Both the position numbers and the translations under genes were made by a program. The notes beneath the pieces were generated by a model. It worked only from the letters and a program-made list of their open reading frames with translations, was not told where the DNA came from and ran no database searches. A DNA stretch of 64,000 nt from Alkaliphilus metalliredigens QYMF. Lineage in GTDB: Bacteria > Bacillota > Clostridia > Peptostreptococcales > Natronincolaceae. The stretch's first letter is position 1. Every line of letters begins with the position of its first letter. The stretch is taken from positions 1,240,001 to 1,304,000 of the forward strand of contig NC_009633.1 of assembly GCF_000016985.1 (NCBI RefSeq), in the 5' to 3' direction. Positions 26,156 to 34,084 of this stretch are shown here, piece by piece.

Positions 26156-26875
26156 ATGATTACAACAATTCTTTTTGATTTAGATGGCACATTGCTCCCA
26201 TTAGATATGGAGGCATTCACAAAAAAATATTTTAAAGAGCTGGGGATTAAGCTAAAGGATTATTTTACAGCCGAGGAGCTGACGGAGAAGATCTGGGCAT
26301 CAAGCAAGTATATGATTGGGAATGTTGATCCTGCCAAAACAAATGAAGAGGCCTTTTTTGAAAAATTTGCTCAATTGATTATTTGGGATACGGAGGAATT
26401 GAGTCCTTTATTTAAGGAGTTTTACATAACTGATTTTGTGAAAATAAAAGAAACCACGGGGCAAAGCCAATATATAATCAAGGCCATTGAACTATTGAAA
26501 CAAAAGGGATATCAATTGGTGGTAGCGACTAATCCAATGTTTCCACGTCAAGCCATTGAACATCGAATTCAATGGGCAGGCTTGAATCGAGATGATTTTG
26601 TATTTATTACAAGCTTTGAAGAAATGCACTATTGCAAACCTCAAATTCAATTTTATGAAGAAATTTTAGTGAATATAAATGAAGCGCCTTCTAACTGCAT
26701 GATGATTGGCAATGATTTGGAAGAAGATATGATTGCAAAGCAATTAGGGATGACAACATATTTGATTGAAGAGCATTTAATTCAACGCTCTACGAATCTT
26801 GAAAATGTGGATTATAGGGGAAACTATGAGGCGTTTTATGAGTTTGTCAAAGGGCTACCAGCACTAAGTCAATAG
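26156..26875 (+). CDS. HAD superfamily hydrolase
   Basis: 239 residues. Motif I LFDLDGTLLPLD carries the nucleophile Asp and the acid/base Asp. Motif II (VVATNP), motif III Lys (KPQIQFYEE) and motif IV (MIGNDLEEDMIAK) are all visible. The cap is of the helical type. These enzymes are phosphatases of small phosphorylated metabolites. The substrate is not predictable. GAAAGGGG precedes the ATG. It is monocistronic. Confidence 0.88.
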   Translation: MITTILFDLDGTLLPLDMEAFTKKYFKELGIKLKDYFTAEELTEKIWASSKYMIGNVDPAKTNEEAFFEKFAQLIIWDTEELSPLFKEFYITDFVKIKETTGQSQYIIKAIELLKQKGYQLVVATNPMFPRQAIEHRIQWAGLNRDDFVFITSFEEMHYCKPQIQFYEEILVNINEAPSNCMMIGNDLEEDMIAKQLGMTTYLIEEHLIQRSTNLENVDYRGNYEAFYEFVKGLPALSQ

Positions 26876-27023
26876 GGAAAGAGACGCAAATCACTAAGCA
26901 TAAAAGTTTCTTTTCTGATATAATGAGTAGATAGAACCTAAAATAGGATCAATAAGCAATACAATCCTATTGTACGTTGAAGCAATCCCAGTTGTGGTAA
27001 AACTGGTAAAGGGAGGACAATTT

Positions 27024-27452
27024 ATGTTAGATTTAACTTTAGCCCAAAATGAATTAGCTGAGGGTGGGTATTCTTATGTTCTTGTTAAAGACGAGAAAGT
27101 GATTTCTACTTCTTGTGACAAGGGAATTCAACCTTTAATGGACATCTTGTTAGATGAAGAAAAGCAGATGCAAGGAAGTACATTAGCAGATAAAGTCATT
27201 GGAAAGGCAGCCGCTTTTCTATGCATTTTGGGTGAAGTGAAGCAAGTTTACGCTCAGGTAATTGGAGACTGTGCAAAGGATGTTTTAGAGCATCATGGAA
27301 TCGAAGTAGAATATAATCGAATCGTACCCTATATTATGAATCGAGACGGTACTGATAAGTGTCCTCTGGAAAAATTGGTAGATCATGTTGAAGATCCAAG
27401 GGAAGCCTATGAAGCAATTAGAGATTTTATGACTAAAAGTGTAGGAGCCTAG
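27024..27452 (+). CDS. DUF1893 family protein
   Basis: 142 residues from ATG 27024 with GGGAGG 8 nt upstream; an upstream in-frame start lacks this. The segments VLVKDEKVISTSCDKGIQPLM, ADKVIGKAAAFLC and the C-terminal NRDGTDKCPLEKLVD are characteristic of DUF1893 proteins, which have a cytidine-deaminase-like fold but unknown function. The conserved Cys residues could bind metal. The gene's last codons and stop overlap a GGAGCCTAGGCTCC palindrome. Confidence 0.75.
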   Translation: MLDLTLAQNELAEGGYSYVLVKDEKVISTSCDKGIQPLMDILLDEEKQMQGSTLADKVIGKAAAFLCILGEVKQVYAQVIGDCAKDVLEHHGIEVEYNRIVPYIMNRDGTDKCPLEKLVDHVEDPREAYEAIRDFMTKSVGA

Positions 27453-27605
27453 GCTCCTTGTTTATATTTAAACGAGGGAAACTACCAAGGCCATAGCCGA
27501 GAAGTTTCCTTGGCGTTATGAAGCAGATGTAGCGTACTGTGAAAAGAGAGAAATAGAATCTCTCAAAAAGGTTTTTAAAAGTAGATGAGGAGGATTCAAC
27601 AGGTA

Positions 27606-27926
27606 ATGAGTGAATGTAAAAGTCGACTAGTCAAAAAGGAAAAAAAATGTCCTCTATGTCATGAACAGGGAAATAGTCTTTACTATATGGTAGTAGAAGC
27701 AATTGTAAAAGAAGAATTAATGTCACTGATAAGGAAACAATACTATTATATTTGTCATAGCAAGGATTGTGATGTCATCTTTTATAATGACGAAGAAGAT
27801 CAAATTTTCTTAACACAGGACGTCAATCTGGGAGCAGATTTTCAAGCGGTAACAAAACAAGGAAGTAATCAATGTGGGAAGGGACATCATGGAAACTGTC
27901 ATTCTTGCAATAATAATAATAAATGA
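27606..27926 (+). CDS. CopZ-type zinc-ribbon/iron-sulfur domain protein
   Basis: 106 residues from ATG 27606. CPLC (Cys15, Cys18) and CHSKDC (Cys50, Cys55) with the pattern YYICxxxxCDVIFY match the N-terminal domain of archaeal-type CopZ copper chaperones (zf_CopZ), which holds a zinc and a 2Fe-2S cluster. The HMA copper-binding domain is absent. Instead there is a short His/Cys tail (CGKGHHGNCHSC followed by Asn repeats) that could bind metal. The start at 27585 is possible, but AGGAGG lies inside that extension. Next comes cvfB, 9 nt later. A metal-handling role is inferred. Confidence 0.7.
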   Translation: MSECKSRLVKKEKKCPLCHEQGNSLYYMVVEAIVKEELMSLIRKQYYYICHSKDCDVIFYNDEEDQIFLTQDVNLGADFQAVTKQGSNQCGKGHHGNCHSCNNNNK

Positions 27927-27935
27927 GGTGAAGCA

Positions 27936-28772
27936 ATGAGTGTGGAAATTGGAGTAAAACAGAATCTAGAGATTACAGAAATTGATTCCGATGGTATCCA
28001 TTTGGGGGATGTGTTGTTACCCGCAAAAGAAACAGAAGAAGAGTTGTCAGTAGGAGAAATGTTAGAGGTTTTTGTGTATACTGCTGCTAAAGGAGAGCTA
28101 TTGGCAAGTCTATCGGAGCCCTTTGGGCAAGTGGGCGAGTTGGCATATTTAAAAGTAACAGCCTTAACCAGCTTTGGTGCTTTTTTAGAGTGGGGAATTG
28201 AAAAGGATCTATTTTTACCCATGGGAGAGCAGACCTGTGATGTAAAGGAAGAAAGTCATTATTTAGTTAAAATCTACTTAGATAGAACCAATAGACTATG
28301 TGCCACAATGAGAGTTGACGATTATCTTCAAGCACATCCTTCCTATACCCCCGGGGAAATGGTAAAGGGGACCGTGTACGGAGAGAATGAAAGAATTGGT
28401 GTTTTTATAGCCATTGAGGATTGTTATTATGGGTTTGTTCCTAATGCCGAGAGATATAAGACATATGGTATAGGTGATCAGGATGAGTTTAGAGTCATTC
28501 GAATCCGTGAAGACGGAAGGGTAGACCTATCCAATAAACAAGTAGCCCATAAGCAGATGGACGATGATAGTGAAATGATTCTACAAGAAGCAATCAAGCA
28601 GGGTGGAAATTTGTACTTAAATGATAAAAGTGATCCTGAGATGATTATGAAAAGATTAAATATAAGTAAAAATGCTTTTAAAAGAGCCATTGGTAGATTG
28701 ATAAAGGAAAAGAAAATAGAACAGAACGATAAGGGAATCAGGGTTTTAGATGAAAATAATACACTAGACTAA
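27936..28772 (+). CDS. cvfB: CvfB family S1-domain RNA-binding protein
   Basis: 278 residues with three consecutive S1-like beta barrels (about 1-60, 65-130 and 140-205; see LKVTALTSFGAFLEWGIEKDLFLP and GTVYGENERIGVFIAIEDCYYGFVP) and a C-terminal winged-helix segment (MKRLNISKNAFKRAIGRLIKEKKIE). This is the architecture of CvfB/YitL, an RNA-binding regulator of virulence gene expression in staphylococci. GAGGTGAAG precedes the ATG. Its role in Clostridia is not defined. Confidence 0.88.
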   Translation: MSVEIGVKQNLEITEIDSDGIHLGDVLLPAKETEEELSVGEMLEVFVYTAAKGELLASLSEPFGQVGELAYLKVTALTSFGAFLEWGIEKDLFLPMGEQTCDVKEESHYLVKIYLDRTNRLCATMRVDDYLQAHPSYTPGEMVKGTVYGENERIGVFIAIEDCYYGFVPNAERYKTYGIGDQDEFRVIRIREDGRVDLSNKQVAHKQMDDDSEMILQEAIKQGGNLYLNDKSDPEMIMKRLNISKNAFKRAIGRLIKEKKIEQNDKGIRVLDENNTLD

Positions 28773-28827
28773 GTAAGGAATTGTTTTTGGAGATGTAGTG
28801 GATAATTTGGTTAAAGGAGGTAATATT

Positions 28828-29172
28828 GTGGAAGTGACAGGTGAACATGGGAAAATTAGAATTGCCAATGATGTAATTATGTTAATTGCCCAGGAAGCGG
28901 TGGGTGAAGTAAAAGGAATTGTTTCACTAAGTGGAGGGTTACCAGTCGGAATCACTGAAATGTTTAGCAAAAAGACCAGTAGTAAAAAAGGAGTTAAAAT
29001 TCAAAATCAAGAAACACAAGTTGTCATCAACCTTGCAGTGGTAGTGGAATATGGAGTCATCATTCCAGAAGTCATTAGACTTGTTCAAGAGAAGGTTAAG
29101 AGATCAATAGAGGCAATGACCGATATTGAAGTCGGACGGGTCAACGTTTTTGTACAAGACATTAGGATTTAA
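28828..29172 (+). CDS. Asp23/Gls24 family envelope stress protein
   Basis: 114 residues from a GTG at 28828 with AAAGGAGG at 7-nt spacing; an upstream in-frame GTG at 28798 lies before this site. The family pattern is clear: GKIRIANDVIMLIAQEAVGEVKGIVSLSGG, then QVVINLAVVVEYGVIIPEV and C-terminal VGRVNVFVQDI. Asp23 proteins associate with the membrane and respond to cell-envelope or alkaline stress. It follows cvfB by about 55 nt, possibly in the same operon. A terminator overlaps its end. Confidence 0.88.
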   Translation: MEVTGEHGKIRIANDVIMLIAQEAVGEVKGIVSLSGGLPVGITEMFSKKTSSKKGVKIQNQETQVVINLAVVVEYGVIIPEVIRLVQEKVKRSIEAMTDIEVGRVNVFVQDIRI

Positions 29173-29191
29173 TCCTAGTGTCTTTTTTTTT
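29157..29191 (+). terminator. Terminator of the Asp23 gene
   Basis: AGACATTAGGAT pairs with ATCCTAGTGTCT (one mismatch) and is followed by eight T. It runs straight into hairpin-array copy 2, as at 590-632. Confidence 0.85.
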
Positions 29192-29347
29192 ATATAATAG
29201 GAAAGTTCTGCTTTCCTATTATATAAAAAAGCAGGGGTTGAAAGGGGAAGTATTCCCTTTCCGTAGTCAGAAGGGTGCTCAGACGACTTTGTCGTCGTCG
29301 AAGGGAAACTAGGTTTCCCTAGCGAAAGCGTCGAAGACGCTCTTTTT
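29190..29347 (+). repeat. Five-hairpin array repeat, copy 2
   Basis: Same order of stem-loops as 631-845: A 29190-29205/29211-29226 (16 bp, identical stem, different loop), B about 29241-29249/29253-29260, C 29282-29287/29291-29296, D 29302-29309/29313-29320, E 29327-29332/29336-29341 followed by CTTTTT. Stem C is GACGAC/GTCGTC here against GACAGC/GCTGTC in copy 1. Stem D is AGGGAAAC/GTTTCCCT against AGGAAACC/GGTTTCCT. Loops are three bases (TTT, TAG, GAA). It lacks the extra module of copy 1. As with copy 1, it directly follows a terminator T-run. Confidence 0.8.
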
Positions 29348-29451
29348 ATATGAAGAAACATAAAACAAGTAAATGATCCAAATAGTATGAATAATTGAAA
29401 TACTTCGCTATAATTGGGTATATAATTGTATATAAAAGGGGAGGAGTTAAA

Positions 29452-29535
29452 ATGTCACAAAAAAGGATTGGGTTACGCTGGGGGATCGTGTTAGTAACAA
29501 TCATTATTTGGCTGATGTATGTACAATTGAGGTGA
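29452..29535 (+). CDS. 27-residue single-pass membrane peptide
   Basis: An ATG-started ORF with GGGGAGGAG 6 nt upstream. The basic N-terminus MSQKRIGLRWG is followed by a hydrophobic span of about 14 residues and a short tail. It is the kind of small membrane peptide often missed in annotation. A 23-bp perfect terminator hairpin follows at 29575. No function is known. Confidence 0.5.
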   Translation: MSQKRIGLRWGIVLVTIIIWLMYVQLR

Positions 29536-29574
29536 GTAAAGAACTAACAATAAAAAGCATGTGTACTTCAAATA

Positions 29575-29625
29575 GATTGCTAATTAAAAAACAGGTCATT
29601 TCGACCTGTTTTTTAATTAGCAATC
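29575..29625. terminator. Long perfect bidirectional terminator
   Basis: A 23-bp perfect stem around a 5-nt loop (ATTTC), with T/A tracts inside the stem. It serves the small membrane peptide and the convergent His/Met-rich gene, whose stop codon lies in the right arm. Confidence 0.85.
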
Positions 29626-30003
29626 GTCGTACTGATCTTTGGGGTGATGGCAGTCGTCGTGGTGATCATGATGATCATCATCATGATGATCGTAGTCATA
29701 ATACATCATCTTATGCTTGTAGGCCTCGGCTTTATGCATACTGGCCATATAAAGATGTGTGTAATACATTTTTTTAAAGTGATCATGTGTGTATGCATCA
29801 TACTCACCTATGGGCATTGGTGGATGAGGCATGTGTCCCATCATAGGTGGTTGGTAGGGTGGCGGCATACAGTGACCTGGCATCATTGGGGGAGAACCAG
29901 GCTGCATTGCAGGCATGTGTCCCATCATAGGTGGAGCAGGATAAGGCATAAAGTGATCATCATCCATCCCTGGATACATGTGATGGCCCTTTAAATTTTC
30001 CAC
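29617..30003 (-). CDS. His/Met/Pro-rich low-complexity protein, candidate spore coat or metal-binding protein
   Basis: 128 residues from a GTG start with AAGGAGG 7 nt upstream. The N-terminal half is built of repeated PPMMGHMP-like units (at about residues 24-31 and 51-58). The C-terminal end is an extremely His/Asp-rich run (about 99-120, with DHHDDDHHDHHDD) ending QYDDC. The middle part is Tyr/Met/Lys/His-rich (HFKKMYYTHLYMASMHKAEAYKHK). There is no signal peptide or membrane segment. Such composition is seen in spore coat proteins and in metal-storage or chaperone proteins. With a spore-former as host both are plausible. Antisense open frames here are an artefact of the CAT/ATG bias. Confidence 0.65.
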   Translation of the reverse strand: MENLKGHHMYPGMDDDHFMPYPAPPMMGHMPAMQPGSPPMMPGHCMPPPYQPPMMGHMPHPPMPIGEYDAYTHDHFKKMYYTHLYMASMHKAEAYKHKMMYYDYDHHDDDHHDHHDDCHHPKDQYDDC

Positions 30004-30146
30004 AAAAAAACCTCCTTAATACTCAATTAAAGTATTTAAATTATTTTACAATATTAATATATGAAAAACATAGAATTTATGAAACTTGTCTTTACATAAT
30101 CGCATTAAGAATGGACTAATAAACCAGTGGTTAAACAAAAAATAGT

Positions 30147-30176
30147 CAAAGCACTGTTAAGAAAAACAGTGCTTTG
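30147..30176 (-). terminator. Terminator of acpP
   Basis: CAAAGCACTGTT / AACAGTGCTTTG, 12-bp perfect stem. On the minus strand it is followed by CTATTTTTTG. Confidence 0.8.
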
Positions 30177-30184
30177 ATAAGTCA

Positions 30185-30415
30185 TTATTTATGTGCTTCA
30201 ACATACTCAACGATATTTCCGATGTTTTTAAAGCCTTCAGCTTCTTCGTCGGGAATTTCTAGTCCGAACTCATCCTCAATGGCCATGATGATTTCAACAG
30301 CATCAAGAGAATCTGCATCTAAATCATTTAATAATGATGTAGATAGTGTAATGATACTGGCATCATCGACTCCTAATTGCTCGGCAACTAAATCTCTGAT
30401 TTTTTCAAATAACAT
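30185..30415 (-). CDS. acpP: Acyl carrier protein
   Basis: 76 residues. It carries acyl chains on a phosphopantetheine arm attached to Ser36 in DADSLDAVEI. The acidic helices, the NDLDADSLD motif and the length are standard. GAGGAGG lies 7 nt upstream of the ATG. It stands alone here, away from any fab cluster. There is a terminator directly downstream. Confidence 0.95.
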   Translation of the reverse strand: MLFEKIRDLVAEQLGVDDASIITLSTSLLNDLDADSLDAVEIIMAIEDEFGLEIPDEEAEGFKNIGNIVEYVEAHK

Positions 30416-30671
30416 ATGTATTCCTCCTCATAATTAACCTTACTTAATAGTATAGGCAAAATGTCAATTTTAGAATACCACAAATTTGATGCCTTGTGTA
30501 TAGAACATTTACAGATTAAAGAAAATATTTTAAAACCGCTATCATGTGAGGGTATAGGAGTGATTGTTTTGGTAATGATATAGTACTGAAAAGATAAAAT
30601 AAGATGTAGTTGGTTTATTGACAGAGAGTCTTAGCACTACACCGAAGATCAATTATGGAAGGATGGGTTTG

Positions 30672-31010
30672 ATGAGACTATATAAATGCCAAGTATGTAA
30701 TTATGTACATGATGAGGAGGCACCCGAAAAATGTCCTAAATGTGGAGCCCCAAGAGAGAAATTTAATGATCTAAGTGAAGAGCAGATTACATTGGTAGAA
30801 AGATCGGTTTATTCCAATAGCCTACATATGGAACTATACACATTGTTACAACAAATGTCAGAAATTGCAGATGCGGGCATTGAAGATGATCTTGACCCTG
30901 GATGTGTTGCCATCTTCAAAAAAACAGAGATCTTCTCTGAGTTAATGAAACGTATGATTCAAGCTGAGCTAGAGATACATATGAAGAAGGGAAAATGGGG
31001 AAAAGGATAA
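30672..31010 (+). CDS. Rubredoxin-like domain protein
   Basis: 112 residues from ATG 30672, favoured by GGAAGGAT at 8-nt spacing over upstream in-frame starts. The first 30 residues form a rubredoxin/rubrerythrin-type iron site: YKCQVCNYVHDEEAPEKCPKCGAP with Cys6, Cys9, Cys21 and Cys24 and the short spacing of rubrerythrin C-terminal domains. The remaining 80 residues are helical (LVERSVYSNSLHMELYTLLQQMSEIADAG) without an obvious di-iron ligand set. It could be an electron carrier in oxidative stress defence. Confidence 0.75.
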   Translation: MRLYKCQVCNYVHDEEAPEKCPKCGAPREKFNDLSEEQITLVERSVYSNSLHMELYTLLQQMSEIADAGIEDDLDPGCVAIFKKTEIFSELMKRMIQAELEIHMKKGKWGKG

Positions 31011-31016
31011 ACAGAG

Positions 31017-31050
31017 ACATTCTGGAGCACTGTGCTTCAGAATGTTTTTT
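31017..31050 (+). terminator. Terminator of rubredoxin-like gene
   Basis: ACATTCTG-GAGCAC / GTGCTT-CAGAATGT stem with a very short loop, followed by six T. Confidence 0.85.
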
Positions 31051-31130
31051 AAACTGCATTATGGGTAGACCAAATGAAAAAATTTAATAAGGGTATTTGT
31101 AAAATGGACGTTAAATCTGTGTTAAAAGAT

Positions 31131-31195
31131 TTAACATAGATTTAACATAAACATAACATACTATTAACGAAATTCCTCGATAAAAGCAGTAAAAT
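31131..31195 (+). promoter_or_regulatory. PhoP-box-like array and -10 before the Na/Pi cotransporter
   Basis: Four hexamers TTAACA, TTAACA, ATAACA, TTAACG start at 31131, 31142, 31153 and 31164, exactly 11 bp apart. This is the direct-repeat pattern bound by Bacillus PhoP. Weaker TTAAAA and TTAAAT lie upstream. A -10-like TAAAAT is at 31190-31195, about 20 bp past the last repeat. Phosphate-starvation control of the downstream gene is inferred. Confidence 0.7.
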
Positions 31196-31256
31196 TGGAT
31201 GGTATGTAAAATAGGTTGAGAGACATTGGGATTGAACAAAAGAGGGAGGATTTTTA

Positions 31257-32882
31257 ATGGAAATTTTCTTTGGTGTACTTGGAGGACTTGGTTTGTTCCT
31301 TTATGGAATGCATGTCATGAGTACAGGATTACAAAAAGCAGCAGGAGACAAGTTAAAATCAATTATTGGGATGTTAACCAGTAATCGTTCTATGGGTGTA
31401 CTTGTAGGAGCCGGTGTCACTGCCATTGTACAAAGCAGTAGTGCCTCGACAGTTATGGTAATCGGATTTGTTAATGCCGGAATGATGAAGCTGACTCAGG
31501 CTGTCGGTGTGATCATGGGAGCAAACATCGGGACAACCATCACTGCTCAGATTATTAGTTTTAAAATTGAAAAATATGCACCCCTCATTGTGGGAATTGC
31601 CGTTGTCATATGGTTATTTACTAATAATCGCAAAGTAAAACAACTAGCAGAAGCTTTTATTGGGTTTGGAATTTTATTTATTGGAATGCAAATGATGGGA
31701 GATTCATTGAGACCATTAAGGGAATATGAAGGATTTAGAACCCTACTAGTTAGCTTTGGGGAAACGCCTTTCTTAGGAATATTAGCTGGATTTGCGATCA
31801 CAGTGGCAGTACAAAGTAGTACCGCCTCAACGGGAATATTACTTGCTTTATCCCTGGAAGGATTAATTCCGATTTCATCAGGATTACCTATTTTGTTTGG
31901 TATTAATATTGGAACAACAGTAACTGCAATTTTATCAAGTATAGGGGCTAATCGTACCGCCAAGAGAGCAGCGGCTTTTCACTTTCTATTTAATATATTC
32001 GGAACATTAATCTTTATTTTTGCACTACAATATCCACTTCTTCACATTGTGACGCGGTTAAATCCTGGAACATCAGCCTATGATGTCACAAGACAAATCG
32101 CCAATGCACACACTATCTTTAATATTGCAAATACCTTGATTCTTTTACCCTTTGCAGGAATTTTAGTTACTTTAGCTAAAAAAATGATACCTGGAGAGGA
32201 AGAGGGAAGCCAAGGGATTAAATATATAGACGATCGTATTTTAGAAACACCATCAATTGCATTGGCGAGTTCGATTAAAGAGACATTGCATATGGGAAGA
32301 GTAGCCAGAAATTCATTGACCAATGCATTAGAAGGTTTCTATGAAAGAAATCAAAGTAAGATTGATGAAAGCTTTAACATTGAGAAAAATGTCAATGAGA
32401 TTGATAGAGAGCTTTCTGATTATTTAGTCAAACTATCAAATACCAATGTTTCCGTAGAAAACCGTGAAACAGTAGATGGTCTTTTCAATACAATCAATGA
32501 CATTGAACGAGTCGGGGACCATGCTGAAAACCTAGCTGAACTCGCCCAGTATAGATTAGATAATCAGTTGGACTTTTCGGATTATGCAATAGAAGAACTA
32601 AAGAATATGTCAGATATAGTTGTTAAAGCTTACGAAGATTCCCTAACATCCATGAAGGAGTTAAATGGAAGTCTAGCCATGAAGGTAATTGAAGCGGAAG
32701 GACAGATAGATCACTTAGAAAAGACATTGAGAGCCAATCATATTGGAAGACTCAATGCACGACAATGCATACCGGGATCTGGTGTTGTATTTCTTGATAT
32801 CATTAGCAACCTGGAAAGAATAGGGGACCATTCATCAAATATCGCCATGGCAGTATTAGATAGGGTAAAGGCAAACAGATAA
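31257..32882 (+). CDS. Na+/phosphate cotransporter with C-terminal PhoU domain
   Basis: 541 residues. Two Na/Pi cotransporter repeats carry the paired motifs TAIVQSSSASTVM (about 55-67) and VAVQSSTASTGILL (about 183-196) within eight or so membrane segments. From about 340 on a cytoplasmic PhoU-like helical domain follows (NDIERVGDHAENLAELA and LERIGDHSSNIAMAV). This is the YjbB/NptA type, which moves phosphate with sodium. The upstream PhoP-like box supports a phosphate role. GGGAGGAT precedes the ATG. Confidence 0.93.
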   Translation: MEIFFGVLGGLGLFLYGMHVMSTGLQKAAGDKLKSIIGMLTSNRSMGVLVGAGVTAIVQSSSASTVMVIGFVNAGMMKLTQAVGVIMGANIGTTITAQIISFKIEKYAPLIVGIAVVIWLFTNNRKVKQLAEAFIGFGILFIGMQMMGDSLRPLREYEGFRTLLVSFGETPFLGILAGFAITVAVQSSTASTGILLALSLEGLIPISSGLPILFGINIGTTVTAILSSIGANRTAKRAAAFHFLFNIFGTLIFIFALQYPLLHIVTRLNPGTSAYDVTRQIANAHTIFNIANTLILLPFAGILVTLAKKMIPGEEEGSQGIKYIDDRILETPSIALASSIKETLHMGRVARNSLTNALEGFYERNQSKIDESFNIEKNVNEIDRELSDYLVKLSNTNVSVENRETVDGLFNTINDIERVGDHAENLAELAQYRLDNQLDFSDYAIEELKNMSDIVVKAYEDSLTSMKELNGSLAMKVIEAEGQIDHLEKTLRANHIGRLNARQCIPGSGVVFLDIISNLERIGDHSSNIAMAVLDRVKANR

Positions 32883-33221
32883 AATGGATTCAAATTCATA
32901 AATGCGTCTGACATTATGGCAACAACTTGTAGGCCACTGAATCTCCAACTTCTTTTGTTAATAATTTCCAATGTTTAAATAAAAACTATGTTTTCCTTTG
33001 AAATAAGGAAGATGTAGTTTTTTTCTTATATTACCTTAAAAAGGTTGAAGAATGACGTGATAAAAGGAAACAATATAAGAGGGTTTCATTTTGTAAATTA
33101 AATTGAATAAGACTGAATTGCGAGGGTGAAATTAAGTGGAAATTGGCAACCCGAAGGAGAAAGAGAATATTTGTTGCCTGAAAGGTTAAAATAAAAACAG
33201 TTCATTTGGAAGGGGCCTGTT
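32883..33221. other. Intergenic region with terminator and structured leader
   Basis: It holds the terminator at 32981-33026 and, upstream of the cyanophycinase gene, a GGCAAC/GTTGCC hairpin (33147-33179) whose loop contains CCGAAGGAG, followed by CCTGAAAGG. The purine-rich loop recalls part of the glycine riboswitch aptamer, but I cannot assign a class. No ORF is supported. Confidence 0.4.
32981..33026 (+). terminator. Terminator after the Na/Pi cotransporter
   Basis: AAAAACTATGTTTTCCTT pairs with AAGGAAGATGTAGTTTTTTT, a long stem with few mismatches and a T-run. Confidence 0.75.
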
Positions 33222-34040
33222 ATGGAAAAGATGGAAAATGTAGAGTTAATCATCATTGGTGGAGGAGAAGATAAAAAAGCTGATCAAGAGATTCTAAAAG
33301 AAGTTGTACATTCAGCAGGCGGGGAGAGTGCTAAAATCGCCATCGTCACCACTGCTACAAACTATCCTTTAGAAGTTGGAGAGGAATACCGTAAAATATT
33401 TTATGACTTAGGAGTCGATGAAGTTCAAACCATAAATATTACAAACAGGAAGGATGCAAACCGTAAACAGACAATAAAAGTCCTAGAGGGAGTAGATTGT
33501 ATTTTTTTTGTTGGTGGAGATCAACTGAGGATTTCAAGTATATTAGGTGGAACAGAAGTCCATAATTATATGAAGAAGGCAATTAAAAATGGTGTTGTAA
33601 TTGCTGGAACCAGTGCAGGTGCATCCATGATGAGTGAAATTATGGTGGTAGAAGGAGCTGATGAAGAAGCCCCTAGAAAGTGCACATTAAAAATGGCCCC
33701 AGGAATGGGACTCTTAGAAGGGGCTATTATTGACCAGCATTTTAATCAAAGAGGAAGAATTGGTAGGTTACTGGCAGCTGTAGCTCAGAATCCTCACATA
33801 TTGGGATTAGGGATTGATGAAGATACAGCTATTACAGTGAATGATCAAAGAGAGATCAGTGTCATCGGATCAGGTGTGGTGACAGTCGTTGATGGACTGC
33901 AAGTCAATTATACAAACATATCAGAAAAGTATCCAGATGAACCATTGGCAATTACCAATGTCAAGGTAGATATTCTACCCTCAGGATATGGTTATCATAT
34001 AGGAAATAGAAGGGCAATTATAAGGGAAAATACTCAGTAA
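33222..34040 (+). CDS. cphB: Cyanophycinase
   Basis: 272 residues, standard length. A serine peptidase of family S51 that cuts cyanophycin (Asp-Arg polymer) to beta-Asp-Arg dipeptides. The nucleophile elbow is GTSAGASMMSE with Ser131. The segments FFVGGDQLRISSIL, APGMGLLEGAIIDQHFNQRGRIGRLL and LGIGIDEDTAI carry the remaining catalytic region. GGAAGGGG precedes the ATG. It is followed after 45 nt by cyanophycin synthetase, as in most cph operons. It is cytoplasmic. Confidence 0.95.
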   Translation: MEKMENVELIIIGGGEDKKADQEILKEVVHSAGGESAKIAIVTTATNYPLEVGEEYRKIFYDLGVDEVQTINITNRKDANRKQTIKVLEGVDCIFFVGGDQLRISSILGGTEVHNYMKKAIKNGVVIAGTSAGASMMSEIMVVEGADEEAPRKCTLKMAPGMGLLEGAIIDQHFNQRGRIGRLLAAVAQNPHILGLGIDEDTAITVNDQREISVIGSGVVTVVDGLQVNYTNISEKYPDEPLAITNVKVDILPSGYGYHIGNRRAIIRENTQ

Positions 34041-34084
34041 AAATACTGATTCAGTTCAGCTTCATATATTGAGGAGGACAGTCG

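Noticed and set aside
29508-29994. Plus-strand open frames opposite the His/Met-rich gene
   Set aside because: They arise because CAT/ATG-rich DNA is open on both strands. They lack ribosome sites and run through the terminator, whereas the minus frame has a GTG start with AAGGAGG.
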